This document shows positions 10,987 to 19,274 of a stretch of DNA of 64,000 nt, piece by piece; position 1 is the first letter of the stretch; every line of letters starts with the position of its first letter. The stretch lies in the NCBI RefSeq assembly GCF_029626105.1, contig NZ_JARUBH010000009.1, positions 2,108,001 through 2,172,000 on the forward strand, in the 5' to 3' direction. Made by a program: the position numbers and the translations under genes. Source of the DNA: Solwaraspora sp. WMMD792 (GTDB lineage: Bacteria; Actinomycetota; Actinomycetes; Mycobacteriales; Micromonosporaceae). The notes under the pieces are model-generated. The model searched no databases. It saw nothing but the letters and a program-made list of their open reading frames with translations, and was not told the DNA's origin.

Positions 10987-11808
10987 GTGACGGAGACCGG
11001 CCGGCAGCCGGCGGTGGACCGGGACGCCACCGTGCTGCGACTGCTCCGTACCGGCGCGATGCGGCTCGAAGGCCAATTGATCGACGCATCGAACACGACG
11101 TTGCGGGCCGTCATCGAGTCCGACGGGACGGCGATCCGGTGCGTGTACAAACCAGTCCGCGGGGAACGCCCACTGTGGGACTTTCCAGACGGCACCTTGG
11201 CCGGCCGGGAGGTCGCCGCCCATTTGGTGGCGCAGGCGCTCGGGTGGCCGTTGGTGCCGCCTACGGTGTTGCGTGACGGTCCGATCGGTCCGGGCGCCTG
11301 CCAGCTGTGGATCGACGAGCCGGACGGGTCCGTGCCGCTGGTCGACTTCGTCGCGGCCGACCAGGTGCCGGCCGACTGGCTGCCGGTGGCGGCGGCCCGG
11401 GACACCGACGGCAGGCCGTACGCCCTGGCGCATGCCGACGATTCGCGGCTGGCCCGGCTCGCGGTGTTCGACGTCGTGGTCAACAACGCCGACCGCAAGG
11501 GCGGGCACGTGCTGGCCGGACCGGACAACCAGGTGTACGGCGTCGACCACGGCTTGTGCTTCCACGTCGACGACAAGCTGCGTACGGTCTTGTGGGGCTG
11601 GTCCGGGCGCCCGTTGCCGCCGGAGGCCGGGTCGGCGTTGCGTCAGCTGCGTACGGCGATCGACGCGACGCTGGGCGGGCAGTTGGCGTCGCTGCTTACC
11701 CAGGCCGAGATCACCCAGCTGGCCGGGCGGGTCGACGGGCTGATCGAGGCCGGGTGCTTTCCGTCGCCGCCAGCGACACGTAGCGCTATCCCTTGGCCGC
11801 CGATGTGA
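10987..11808 (+). CDS. SCO1664 family protein, phosphatidylinositol 3-/4-kinase-like fold
   Basis: A 273-residue protein of the SCO1664 family (TIGR03843 type), with an atypical PI3/4-kinase-like domain. Visible elements are IRCVYKPVRGERPLWDFPDG (ATP-binding lysine region), the catalytic-loop-like FDVVVNNADRKGGHV near residue 170, and the metal-binding-like VDHGLCFH near 190. No activity is established for the family. Start chosen at the GTG one base after the DUF3090 stop. An earlier in-frame ATG lies inside the upstream gene. It sits just upstream of mshC, a placement conserved in actinobacteria. Confidence 0.85.
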   Translation: MTETGRQPAVDRDATVLRLLRTGAMRLEGQLIDASNTTLRAVIESDGTAIRCVYKPVRGERPLWDFPDGTLAGREVAAHLVAQALGWPLVPPTVLRDGPIGPGACQLWIDEPDGSVPLVDFVAADQVPADWLPVAAARDTDGRPYALAHADDSRLARLAVFDVVVNNADRKGGHVLAGPDNQVYGVDHGLCFHVDDKLRTVLWGWSGRPLPPEAGSALRQLRTAIDATLGGQLASLLTQAEITQLAGRVDGLIEAGCFPSPPATRSAIPWPPM

Positions 11809-11846
11809 TTCATCTGCCATTCTCCGGTGCCGCCGGCACCGCTGGA

Positions 11847-11852
11847 TAGGGT
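11847..11852 (+). promoter_or_regulatory. -10 hexamer (TAGGGT) of a leaderless mshC transcript
   Basis: TAGGGT, 6 bases, then the mshC ATG. Confidence 0.55.
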
Positions 11853-11858
11853 GGCGGC

Positions 11859-13103
11859 ATGGACTCCTGGACCGGTCACGAGGTGCCCCGGCTGCCCGGC
11901 GCCGGTGTGCCGTTGGCGTTGTTCGACTCCGCTCGGCGGGCGGTGGCACCGACCCGGCCGGTCGACCCGGCGACGATGTACGTCTGCGGGATCACCCCGT
12001 ATGACGCCACCCATCTCGGGCACGCCGCGACCATGCTCGCGTTCGATCTGGTGCAGCGGATGTGGCGGGACGCGGGGCACCGGGTGCGGTACGTGCAGAA
12101 CGTTACCGATGTCGATGATCCGCTGCTGGAGCGGGCGGCCCGCGACGGGGAGGACTGGGTGGTCCTCGCGATGCGGGAGACCGCGCTGTTCCGGGAGGAC
12201 ATGGAGGCGTTGCGGATCATCCCACCGGACCACTACGTGGGTGCGGTGGAGTCGATTCCGGCCATCGCCGAGCGGGTCGGCGTCCTGCTCGACCGCGGCG
12301 CCGGCTATCGGCTGGCCGATGGCACCGGTGACGTGTACTTCGACGTGGCCGCCGCGCCGCGGTTCGGCTACGAGTCGAACCTGTCCCGGGAGCAGATGCT
12401 GGTCTTCTCCGCCGAGCGGGGTGGTGATCCGCAGCGTCCGGGTAAACGTGACCCGCTGGATCCGCTGCTGTGGCGCGGCGCCCGCGACGGTGAGCCGGCC
12501 TGGGACGGCGGTCCGCTGGGCCCGGGCCGACCGGGCTGGCACATCGAGTGCGCGGTGATCGCGCTGGGTCTGCTGGGTGACCGGATCGATGTCCAGGGCG
12601 GCGGCAACGACCTGCTCTTCCCCCATCACGAGTGTTCCGCCGCGCACGCGGAGGTGCTGACCGGCACCGGCCCGTTCGCCGCACACTACGCGCACGCCGG
12701 GATGATCGGCCTCAACGGCGAGAAGATGTCCAAATCCCGGGGCAACCTGGTCTTCGTCTCCCGGCTGCGGGGTGACGGGGTGCCGCCGATGGCGCTGCGG
12801 CTGGCACTGATCTCCGGGCACTACCGGGCTGATCGCCAGTGGACCGACGACACACTCAAGACCGGTCAGCAACGGTGGCACCGGTGGCGCGAGGCCGCCC
12901 GGTCCGCCGCCGGGCCGTCCGGCGCGGAGCTGCTCGCCGGGGTCCGGGGCCGGCTGGCCGACGATCTCGACACCCCGGGCGCGTTGGCCCTGATCGACGA
13001 GTGGGCCGACCACGCGCTCGCCGGTACCGGCGCGGACCCGCAGGCCCCGGCGTTGATGGCCGAGACCTGCGATGCCCTGCTCGGGGTGCGCCTGCGCGAC
13101 TGA
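11859..13103 (+). CDS. mshC: Cysteine--1-D-myo-inosityl 2-amino-2-deoxy-alpha-D-glucopyranoside ligase (mycothiol biosynthesis)
   Basis: ATP-dependent ligase that joins cysteine to GlcN-inositol, the penultimate step of mycothiol synthesis. The 414 residues form a shortened cysteinyl-tRNA synthetase fold: zinc ligands Cys43, Cys231 and His256/257, the HIGH-like HLGH at 52-55, and KMSKS at 289-293. The tRNA-binding C-terminal domain of true CysRS is missing, as expected for MshC. Its position after the SCO1664-type gene matches Rv2130c. The gene is probably leaderless and ends at a strong hairpin shared with the convergent LPMO gene. It shows that the organism uses mycothiol. Confidence 0.96.
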   Translation: MDSWTGHEVPRLPGAGVPLALFDSARRAVAPTRPVDPATMYVCGITPYDATHLGHAATMLAFDLVQRMWRDAGHRVRYVQNVTDVDDPLLERAARDGEDWVVLAMRETALFREDMEALRIIPPDHYVGAVESIPAIAERVGVLLDRGAGYRLADGTGDVYFDVAAAPRFGYESNLSREQMLVFSAERGGDPQRPGKRDPLDPLLWRGARDGEPAWDGGPLGPGRPGWHIECAVIALGLLGDRIDVQGGGNDLLFPHHECSAAHAEVLTGTGPFAAHYAHAGMIGLNGEKMSKSRGNLVFVSRLRGDGVPPMALRLALISGHYRADRQWTDDTLKTGQQRWHRWREAARSAAGPSGAELLAGVRGRLADDLDTPGALALIDEWADHALAGTGADPQAPALMAETCDALLGVRLRD

Positions 13104-13131
13104 CCCGGCCGACCGCACCCGCGCCGGGGGT

Positions 13132-13167
13132 CCGGTCGGGTCCGGCGCCGCCGTCGGACCCGACCGG
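13132..13167. terminator. Bidirectional terminator between mshC and the LPMO gene
   Basis: A perfect 13-bp inverted repeat (CCGGTCGGGTCCG and complement) with a 10-base loop between two convergent genes. There is no T-tract, as is common for actinobacteria. Confidence 0.65.
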
Positions 13168-13175
13168 TGTACGGG

Positions 13176-14285
13176 TCAGTTCGGGGTGCAGGTCAGGGTC
13201 GGTGCCACGGGGGTTCCGGTGGCCGAACCGATCAGACCGAAGCTGGTGGATGCCCCGGATCCGATGCTGCCGTTGTAGCCGACGTTGGTGGCGGTGACGG
13301 TCGAACCGTTGCTGTCGATCGTGGCGTTCCATGCCTGGGTCACCTGCTGCCCGCTGGGGTTCGTCCAGCTCACCGTCCAGCGGCTGATCGGTGTTCCGCC
13401 GGCAGTCACCCGCACCTCGGCCTGGAAGCCGCCCTGCCAGCTGGCGACGACGGAGAAGGTCGCGGTGCAGCCGCCCGGCGCCGGGGTGGTCGGTGCGGTG
13501 GTCGGTGGTGCGGTCGTGGGCGCCGGGGTGGGCGGTGCGGTGGTCGGGGCAGGCGTGGTCGGCGGCGGGGTCGCGCCGGTGCCGCCGAAGTTCACGTCGC
13601 TGCAGAAGTAGTAGGTCTGGTCCGCGTGGCTGGCCTTCCAGATCAGGTAGACGATGTGCCGTCCGGTCCGGCCGGGTGCGCTGACCGGGATGTCGACCGA
13701 CACGCCGTTGAGGTTGGGGTTGCTGGTTCGGGTGCCCTCACCGGGGTCCGCGCCGTCGGTGGTCCGGACCAGCTCCAGGTCGCTCCAGCGCAGCCGCTGG
13801 GTGAGCGGGTCGAATCCCTGCCGGGTCACGTACACCAGGTGGTAGTCGGCGCCGTGCAGCGCCTGGTCGTGGTAGGTGACGGTGAAGTTCGTGCCGACGT
13901 CGGCGGCTCGCCAGTTGCCGGGTTCGTCCAGTGCGGCGTACCGGACGCCGCCGGTGTTGCCGGCGCTGCACAGTTGGCCGTCGGGGATGTGGGCCTGATG
14001 CTGGCCGTTGACCCCGTCGATGTAGAGGCTGTTCCAGTTCCACATGGCGGTGGAGTCCGCCTGCCAGGCCTGCCAGCACATCGGGTCCTCGGTGGCCATC
14101 GCGGGGTTCTGGAAGTCGCTGGCCCAGCGCTCGTAGCACCCGTAGTTGCGCGACGGCGGATCGATCGACGAGCCGTGTGCGGTGGCCACGTCGGCGAGCG
14201 CGGTGGTGCACAGCAGCGCGGCGGCTGCCGCGACGGTGAGCACCCGGCGCAGCGGTGCCCATGAAGTGGCGGTGAGGGAAGACAT
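13176..14285 (-). CDS. Secreted lytic polysaccharide monooxygenase (AA10) with CBM2 module
   Basis: Copper enzyme that oxidatively cleaves chitin or cellulose outside the cell, 369 residues. A signal peptide (1-36, ending DVATA) precedes mature residue His37. That His and His144 (in ALHGADYHL) form the copper histidine brace. The AA10 domain ends near YYFCSDVNF (about 234). A Pro/Thr-rich linker (about 238-272) leads to a family 2 carbohydrate-binding module with GCTATFSVVASWQGGFQA and conserved aromatic and Cys residues. The CBM2 suggests cellulose or chitin binding, but regiochemistry cannot be told. It has its own long leader with a TTGACA-like -35. Confidence 0.93.
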   Translation of the reverse strand: MSSLTATSWAPLRRVLTVAAAAALLCTTALADVATAHGSSIDPPSRNYGCYERWASDFQNPAMATEDPMCWQAWQADSTAMWNWNSLYIDGVNGQHQAHIPDGQLCSAGNTGGVRYAALDEPGNWRAADVGTNFTVTYHDQALHGADYHLVYVTRQGFDPLTQRLRWSDLELVRTTDGADPGEGTRTSNPNLNGVSVDIPVSAPGRTGRHIVYLIWKASHADQTYYFCSDVNFGGTGATPPPTTPAPTTAPPTPAPTTAPPTTAPTTPAPGGCTATFSVVASWQGGFQAEVRVTAGGTPISRWTVSWTNPSGQQVTQAWNATIDSNGSTVTATNVGYNGSIGSGASTSFGLIGSATGTPVAPTLTCTPN

Positions 14286-14411
14286 GTCAGCTCCCGGACA
14301 AGAGGTTGGACGGCGGTGGCGGGTTCGCCGGGACAGGCGTTCCCGCCGGATCGGATGGCGGGTAGCCCGGTCCCGCCATGCCGCGCGACCCTCGCGACAG
14401 TCCCGTCCAGA

Positions 14412-14440
14412 GATTCACATGTCTCGATTTTTTCTGTCAA
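14412..14440 (-). promoter_or_regulatory. Possible LPMO promoter in an AT-rich patch
   Basis: On the minus strand an exact TTGACA (14435-14440) is followed 17 bases later by TGAATC, a weak -10. It lies in a markedly AT-rich patch (about 14420-14470) in otherwise GC-rich DNA, about 120 bases before the LPMO start. Confidence 0.3.
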
Positions 14441-14482
14441 TAGTTTGAATGGAAAACAAAGTAAGGCGAAAGAAACACCGGG

Positions 14483-15274
14483 TCAGCCGAGTACGAGACC
14501 GGGATCCGGGTCCGGATCAGGCATGGGTTCCGGGACCCGGTACTCCTCGGTCAAGGTGGTCACCGGGCCGGGCCAGGTCGCCTGGGCCACCTCGATCGGT
14601 CGCCGGTCGCCGTCGTAGGCCACGTGCAGCAGATGCAGCACCGGGGTGTCCGGACGGATCCGGAGCAGCTGCGCCTCCTGCCGGCTGGGCTGGCGGGCGC
14701 TGAGTACGTCGCGCGCCCAGACGTACCGTCGGCCGGTCACCTCCTCGGCCTCCTGGTAGGTGGGCCGGCCGAACGGCTCGGCCCGCTCCAGACTGGTGCC
14801 GGCGGCGTCGGCCACCCGGAACCAGGAGGCTCCCACCTCGACCGGTGAGTCCTCGGTGCGTACCAGGTGCCGGCGGACGATCAGCTCGGTGCCGTCGGTG
14901 ACGCCGAACGCGTCGGCCACTTCGGGTACCGCCGGAGCCCGGCCGACCTCGGTCAGTTGCTGCCGGTAGCGCGCCGCCAGGTCGGCGTGGTATCCACGGT
15001 GTCCGCCGTACCGGCCGCGGGCGAGTCGGTTGAGCCGGCGTCGGGTGCCCCGTACGAACGTGCCGGAGCCCGGCTTGGTGATCAGCAGTCCTTCGACGCG
15101 GAGCTGATCGACGGTACGCTGCGCGGTCTGCTTGGCCACGCCGTACATCTCGGCGAGCGCGGGGATGGCGGGCAGCCGTTCGCCGGGTGCCCACTCGCCG
15201 CGCCGGATCCGTTCCCGGATCAGATCGGCGATCTGGCGGTGTGGAACCTCGGCGGCTCCAGGATTGACCTGCAT
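14483..15274 (-). CDS. GntR family (HutC-type, UTRA domain) transcriptional regulator
   Basis: Repressor-like regulator of 263 residues. A winged helix-turn-helix lies at 12-80 (RQIADLIRERIRRGEWAPGE, then VAKQTAQRTVDQLRVEGLL), and a UTRA ligand-binding domain at about 100-250 (TELIVRRHLVRTEDSPVE, then VLHLLHVAYDGDRRPIE). The effector is unknown, though sugar phosphates, amino acids and their analogues are typical for the family. A palindrome CCTAGCATCCTAGG lies 33 bases before the start, suggesting autoregulation. The C-terminal tail has a short Asp-Pro repeat. The LPMO gene follows on the same strand, about 200 bp downstream. Confidence 0.88.
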   Translation of the reverse strand: MQVNPGAAEVPHRQIADLIRERIRRGEWAPGERLPAIPALAEMYGVAKQTAQRTVDQLRVEGLLITKPGSGTFVRGTRRRLNRLARGRYGGHRGYHADLAARYRQQLTEVGRAPAVPEVADAFGVTDGTELIVRRHLVRTEDSPVEVGASWFRVADAAGTSLERAEPFGRPTYQEAEEVTGRRYVWARDVLSARQPSRQEAQLLRIRPDTPVLHLLHVAYDGDRRPIEVAQATWPGPVTTLTEEYRVPEPMPDPDPDPGLVLG

Positions 15275-15306
15275 CTGCGAACTGACCGCCCTTTCCGATG
15301 AAGATA

Positions 15307-15320
15307 CCTAGCATCCTAGG
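15307..15320. promoter_or_regulatory. Palindromic operator candidate for the GntR regulator
   Basis: CCTAG-CATC-CTAGG, a perfect inverted repeat of 5-bp arms 33 bases upstream of the GntR gene. Size and symmetry suit a GntR dimer. A near-identical sequence occurs at 55970-55993 in front of csbD. Confidence 0.5.
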
Positions 15321-15432
15321 ACAACAAAGAAGGTGTGTCCAGCCCGACTACCGACGAAACCGCACCATCGGAACAGTCACTGGACCGGCAGCTGACCCGG
15401 CCGTCCCGCGCCGGATCAGCGCCCGGCGGCGG

Positions 15433-16455
15433 TCACCGCTTGCGGGCGATCAGCGCACCGTTCGCACCGGGGGCGTCGAAGACGACGGTACGGATGGAGC
15501 CGAAGCCGGCGTCGGCCAGCCAGTCGGCGTACTCGGTCTCCGAGTAGTTGCGCCCGCCCTCCGTCTCCACCAGCATGTTCATCCCCATCAGGGCGGCCTC
15601 GGGCGGACCGGTGCGTTCGGGGTTGAGCAGCAACTCGCAGACGACGATCGTGCCGCCGGACGGCAGCGCGTCGTGGCAGCGGGCCAGCAGCGCCCGGTTG
15701 GTCGCTTCGTCCCAGTCGTGCAGGATCATGCTGAGCAGGATGGTGTCATGTCCCTGCGGCAGCTTCTCGTCGGTGAAGAAGTCACCGGCGACGGTGTCGA
15801 TCCGGTCGGCCAGACCGGCGGCGGCGGCCTTCTCCGCGGCGACGGGCACGACGTGTGGCAGGTCGTAGACGCTCGCCCGCAGATGCGGGTAGCGCCGGCA
15901 CAACTCGATGGGATACGCGCCCGACCCGCCGCCCAGGTCGAGTAGCCGGTGGTGGGCGCTGAAGTCGTAGGCGTCGCCCAGCGCGCGGGCCGTGAAGATC
16001 GACGCGGCGTACATCGCCTCCAGGAACAGGTTCCGGATCCGCGGGTCCACGTCGGCGAAGATCGACTCCTGGGTGTCCGGATCCCAGGTCAGTGGCCGGT
16101 CGGTACGCAGCGCCTCACCGATGCGGTGCCACGGTAGGTAGGTGCGCTCGTCGCAGTAGCGAATCTGACCGCCGAAGTAGTAGGGACGGTCGGCTACCAG
16201 GAACTCCTCGGCGATCGGTGCGTTGCGGTAGCTGTTGGAGCCGGGTTGCTTGGTGAGCAGTCCGAGCGAGGCGCAGGCGGCGAGCAGGGTATCCGCCGGG
16301 CGCTCAGCCAGCCCGTACTCGTCGCACAGTTGCTCGACGGTGATGGTCCGGCCGCCGGCGAGCCTGGTGAACAGGTTCAGCTCGACGGCGGCGGCCAGGG
16401 TCTTGAAGCTCCAGAAACCGGTCACCAGACGCATAAGAGGGGTGGGGGTTAGCAT
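15433..16455 (-). CDS. SAM-dependent O-methyltransferase (plant COMT/hydroxyneurosporene type)
   Basis: Class I methyltransferase of 340 residues, methyltransferase_2 family. Residues 1-95 form a winged-helix dimerisation domain (FWSFKTLAAAVELNLFTRL, then VEQLCDEYGLAERPADTLL). The SAM-binding loop LLDLGGGSGAYPIE is near residue 173, and the acidic VYDLP loop follows. The catalytic His lies in LSMILHDWDEATNR. Such enzymes methylate phenolic or hydroxyl groups in secondary metabolites. No biosynthetic neighbours are present, so the substrate is unknown. It is upstream of GntR on the same strand, with the palindromic operator in between. Confidence 0.85.
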   Translation of the reverse strand: MLTPTPLMRLVTGFWSFKTLAAAVELNLFTRLAGGRTITVEQLCDEYGLAERPADTLLAACASLGLLTKQPGSNSYRNAPIAEEFLVADRPYYFGGQIRYCDERTYLPWHRIGEALRTDRPLTWDPDTQESIFADVDPRIRNLFLEAMYAASIFTARALGDAYDFSAHHRLLDLGGGSGAYPIELCRRYPHLRASVYDLPHVVPVAAEKAAAAGLADRIDTVAGDFFTDEKLPQGHDTILLSMILHDWDEATNRALLARCHDALPSGGTIVVCELLLNPERTGPPEAALMGMNMLVETEGGRNYSETEYADWLADAGFGSIRTVVFDAPGANGALIARKR

Positions 16456-16539
16456 CCGGACATTTTCCGGTAAAGGGCCGTCCGACTGACGGAGCTGTCA
16501 GTTAGCCGATAGATCCGGGTCGGGTATCCGTCCGGCCGG

Positions 16540-17409
16540 TCACCACGAACCAGCTGTCGGGCCGGCCGACCCGCCCCTGCGGCGCAGGTACTTCTCGAAC
16601 TCCTGGGCGATCTCGTCACCGGTCAGCGGCTGGATACCAGCGTCGCCGACCCGTTCCTCCAACTCGCGAACGTACTCGCCCAGCTCGGCGTCCTGCTCGG
16701 CGGTGGCCCGCACCCGGGCCTCCCACTTCGCCGCCTCCTCGGCCATGTCGGCCATCGGCACCGGCAGGTCGAGCACGTCCTCCACCCGGTGCAGCAGCGC
16801 CAGTGTCGCCTTCGGGCAGGGTGGGTTGTTGGCGTAGTGCGGCACGTGCACCCAGAACGAGACCGCGTCCACCTCCGCGCGGGCGCAGGCGTCCTGCAGT
16901 ACTCCGACGATCCCGGTGGGACCGTCGTACCGGGTCGGGACGAGCTGGAGCCGCTGCGCCGCCTCCTTCTCCGAGGCGGTCCCGCTGATCGGCAGCGGCC
17001 GGGTGTACGGCACGTCGGCGAGCAGAGCGCCGAGCAGCACCACCCGGTTGACCTCCAGGCTGTGGCACAGCTCCAGGACCTGTTCACAGAAGGTGCGCCA
17101 GCGCATGCTCGGTTCGATCCCGTGGATCAGCACCACGTCCCGGTCCGTGCCTTCCGGGCTGGCCACCATGAACCGGGTCGTCGGCCACTCGATGCGGCGC
17201 GCGTCGCCGCTGGAGCCGGTGATGGTCGGCCGGCTGACCTGGAAGTCGTAGAAGTCCTCCGGGTCCAGCGCGGCGATCTCTCGGGCCTGCCAGACCTCCT
17301 GCAGGTGCTCGACGGCCGCGGTGGAGGCGTCCGCGGCGTCGTTCCAGCCTTCGAACGCGGCGATTGCCACCGGTGACCGCAGCACCGGCAGACCGTCGAA
17401 CTCGGTCAC
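16540..17409 (-). CDS. PAC2 family protein (proteasome-assembly-chaperone-like)
   Basis: Protein of 289 residues homologous in type to Rv2125 and to the archaeal/eukaryotic PAC2 family. Conserved stretches are AIAAFEGWNDAADAS at the N-terminus, VVLIHGIEPSMRWRTF, VVLLGALLADVPYTRPLPISG and VSFWVHVPHYANNPPCPKAT. No catalytic role is known. Despite the family name, bacterial proteasomes are not known to need it. It lies 12 kb from the proteasome locus in a backbone order seen in other actinobacteria. The GTG start has GGAGGCCCG upstream. Confidence 0.88.
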   Translation of the reverse strand: MTEFDGLPVLRSPVAIAAFEGWNDAADASTAAVEHLQEVWQAREIAALDPEDFYDFQVSRPTITGSSGDARRIEWPTTRFMVASPEGTDRDVVLIHGIEPSMRWRTFCEQVLELCHSLEVNRVVLLGALLADVPYTRPLPISGTASEKEAAQRLQLVPTRYDGPTGIVGVLQDACARAEVDAVSFWVHVPHYANNPPCPKATLALLHRVEDVLDLPVPMADMAEEAAKWEARVRATAEQDAELGEYVRELEERVGDAGIQPLTGDEIAQEFEKYLRRRGGSAGPTAGSW

Positions 17410-17665
17410 CGGGCCTCCTCGCCGTCATTGCGACCTGGCAGCGCGCTCGCGGTCGTTGCGACTACTCGTCGACGTCTGGGTACGGGGTAGTTGTCGTGCC
17501 TCACCCTGTCAGCCTACGTGCCGGTCGACGACCCGGCCCGGTGGCCGCGCCGGCTCCGCCGGCGGCCTGATCCGCGCACCGCCGCCGTACGTATTGCGCA
17601 ACTGGGGCAGCATGGACCGCAGACGGCCACGCGTCGCCGTCCGACAACTGAGCGAGGAGGCCGGT

Positions 17666-18427
17666 ATGCGCCAGCCCGGCGACCGTGTCCGCAGCCGGTT
17701 TCAGCTGGTGGCGTTGTGTGCCGCCGTCGTCGCGGCGGCGGCCTGCGCCGCGGTGCCGCTGCCCGACGACGGGCCGGGTGAACCCAACCAGCCGGCGGTG
17801 CCTGGAGGCGGTGCCACCGGGGCGGGCGCCGACGGGTCACTCGACGGCACCGACACGGTCGAGGAGTTCGAGCAGGACATCGCGGGTGCCGAAGCTCTCG
17901 CCGACCAGTACTGGTCGCAGCGGTTCGCCGGGTTCGGCGCGTCGTTCGAGCCGATCGGGCAGGCCATCGCCTACCAGCGCGACGGCGAATTGAGCTGCGG
18001 CGACCAGCTCATTCCGCGCAACAACGCGGTCTACTGCCTGACCAGTGGGTCCGAGTTCATCGCCTACGACGCGAACTGGGCATTCGACGTGTTCCAGACG
18101 GTCGGCGACTCGTTCCTGTTCTACCTCATCGGCCATGAATACGCGCACGGAATCCAGGTTCGCCTGGACCTGGAGTACCGGTTCAGCATCCAGCGGGAGC
18201 TGGCCGCCGACTGTCTGGCCGGGGCCTACCTCGGCGACTCGGTACGCGACGGCACGCTGCAGCTCGACGACGGTGACCTGGAGGAGTTCCAACGCGGTCT
18301 GGCGACCGTGGCGGACGATCCCGACCAGCCGTGGTTCGAGGAGGGCTCGCACGGCACCGCCGAACAGCGGATCGCGGCGTTCTTCAACGGGTACGACCGG
18401 TCGCTGGCCGGGTGTGACCTGACCTGA
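17666..18427 (+). CDS. Secreted or lipid-anchored neutral zinc metallopeptidase
   Basis: Protein of 253 residues with an N-terminal hydrophobic signal (FQLVALCAAVVAAAACAAVP). The AAAC sequence is a plausible lipobox, so it may be a lipoprotein. A Pro/Gly-rich spacer is followed by the putative zinc metallopeptidase domain with HEYAHGIQ (HExxH, near residue 160), a downstream ELAADCLAGAYLGDS as third-ligand region, and cysteines that could pair. It resembles YpfJ-type peptidases. The ATG with GAGCGAGGAGGCC upstream was chosen. An ATG 54 bases earlier is possible. It is divergent from the PAC2 gene, and its substrate is unknown. Confidence 0.83.
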   Translation: MRQPGDRVRSRFQLVALCAAVVAAAACAAVPLPDDGPGEPNQPAVPGGGATGAGADGSLDGTDTVEEFEQDIAGAEALADQYWSQRFAGFGASFEPIGQAIAYQRDGELSCGDQLIPRNNAVYCLTSGSEFIAYDANWAFDVFQTVGDSFLFYLIGHEYAHGIQVRLDLEYRFSIQRELAADCLAGAYLGDSVRDGTLQLDDGDLEEFQRGLATVADDPDQPWFEEGSHGTAEQRIAAFFNGYDRSLAGCDLT

Positions 18428-18539
18428 CCGACGCCGGCCGGCAGCCTGCGCTGCGCCGTCGCCGTCGCCGGCTGGGCGACAGTGCTGTGATCAGGCAGGA
18501 TCGTGGGACGCACGTCATGCCCGGACCAGGGAGGTTCCG

Positions 18540-19232
18540 CTGAATACCCCGCCACCCGCCGCCGTCCTGTTCGACATGGACGGAACGTTGATCGACAGCG
18601 AGAAGCTCTGGGACGTGGCCCTGCGGGAGCTGGCCGTGCACTACGGCGGGCAACTGTCCGCCGAGGCGCGGTTGGCGATGGTGGGTTCGGACATGGCCAC
18701 CACGATGGGGCTGCTGCATGAGGACCTGGGCCAGCCGTGGCGGGACCCGGCGACCGGCGCTGCCTGGCTGACCCGTCGGGTCACCGCCCTGTTCAGCGCC
18801 GGCGTCCCGGCCCGGCCGGGCGCGTTCGAGCTGGTCCGCGCGGTACGGACGGCCGGCCTCCGCACCGCGCTGGTCACCTCGACCGAGCGCGCCCTGGTGG
18901 ACGTGGCGCTGCACACCATCGGGCGGCACAACTTCGACGTGGTGTGCTGCGGAGACGAGGTGCCGGCGACCAAACCCGATCCGGCCCCGTACCTGGCCGC
19001 TGCGGCCGCCCTCGGCGTGTCGGCGGTGGACTGCGTGGCGGTCGAGGATTCCCCGGCCGGGGTGGCCAGCGCGCACGCCGCCGGGGCGGCGGTGCTCGCG
19101 GTGCCGGCCGAGGCGGTGTTTCCGGTGCCGGACCGGGTCCAGGTACGGGCGAGCCTGTGCGACGTGACCGTGGCCGATCTGACCGCGCTGCTTGCCGCGT
19201 ACCGGGCCGATCTGCCCGTTGCGGCCGGTTGA
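18540..19232 (+). CDS. HAD family hydrolase (beta-phosphoglucomutase/phosphatase-like)
   Basis: Haloacid-dehalogenase phosphatase of about 230 residues. Motif I FDMDGTLIDS near the N-terminus holds the nucleophile Asp, motif II Thr lies in LVTSTERALV, and Lys/Asp motifs III-IV lie in ATKPDPAPY and CVAVEDSPAGVASA. The cap domain spans about 20-85. Every in-frame ATG, GTG or TTG leaves the motif I strand truncated. The only start that keeps AAVLFDMDGT is a CTG at 18540, 5 bases after GGGAGG, so a CTG start is proposed. The ATG at 18576 is the fallback. The gene ends inside a long terminator hairpin. Substrate unknown. Confidence 0.8.
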   Translation: MNTPPPAAVLFDMDGTLIDSEKLWDVALRELAVHYGGQLSAEARLAMVGSDMATTMGLLHEDLGQPWRDPATGAAWLTRRVTALFSAGVPARPGAFELVRAVRTAGLRTALVTSTERALVDVALHTIGRHNFDVVCCGDEVPATKPDPAPYLAAAAALGVSAVDCVAVEDSPAGVASAHAAGAAVLAVPAEAVFPVPDRVQVRASLCDVTVADLTALLAAYRADLPVAAG

Positions 19233-19265
19233 CGGGCAGCCCGGAGCGGGCTGCCCGTCAACCGG
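19225..19265. terminator. Strong bidirectional terminator hairpin (18-bp perfect stem)
   Basis: CCGGTTGACGGGCAGCCC pairs perfectly with its downstream complement across a 5-base loop (GGAGC). It starts inside the last codons of the HAD gene and serves the convergent ABC permease gene as well. Confidence 0.8.
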
Positions 19266-19274
19266 CCTGGCCGG

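Noticed and set aside
14286-14482. CebR/CelR operator (TGGGAGCGCTCCCA) controlling the LPMO
   Set aside because: No such palindrome is present in the upstream region.
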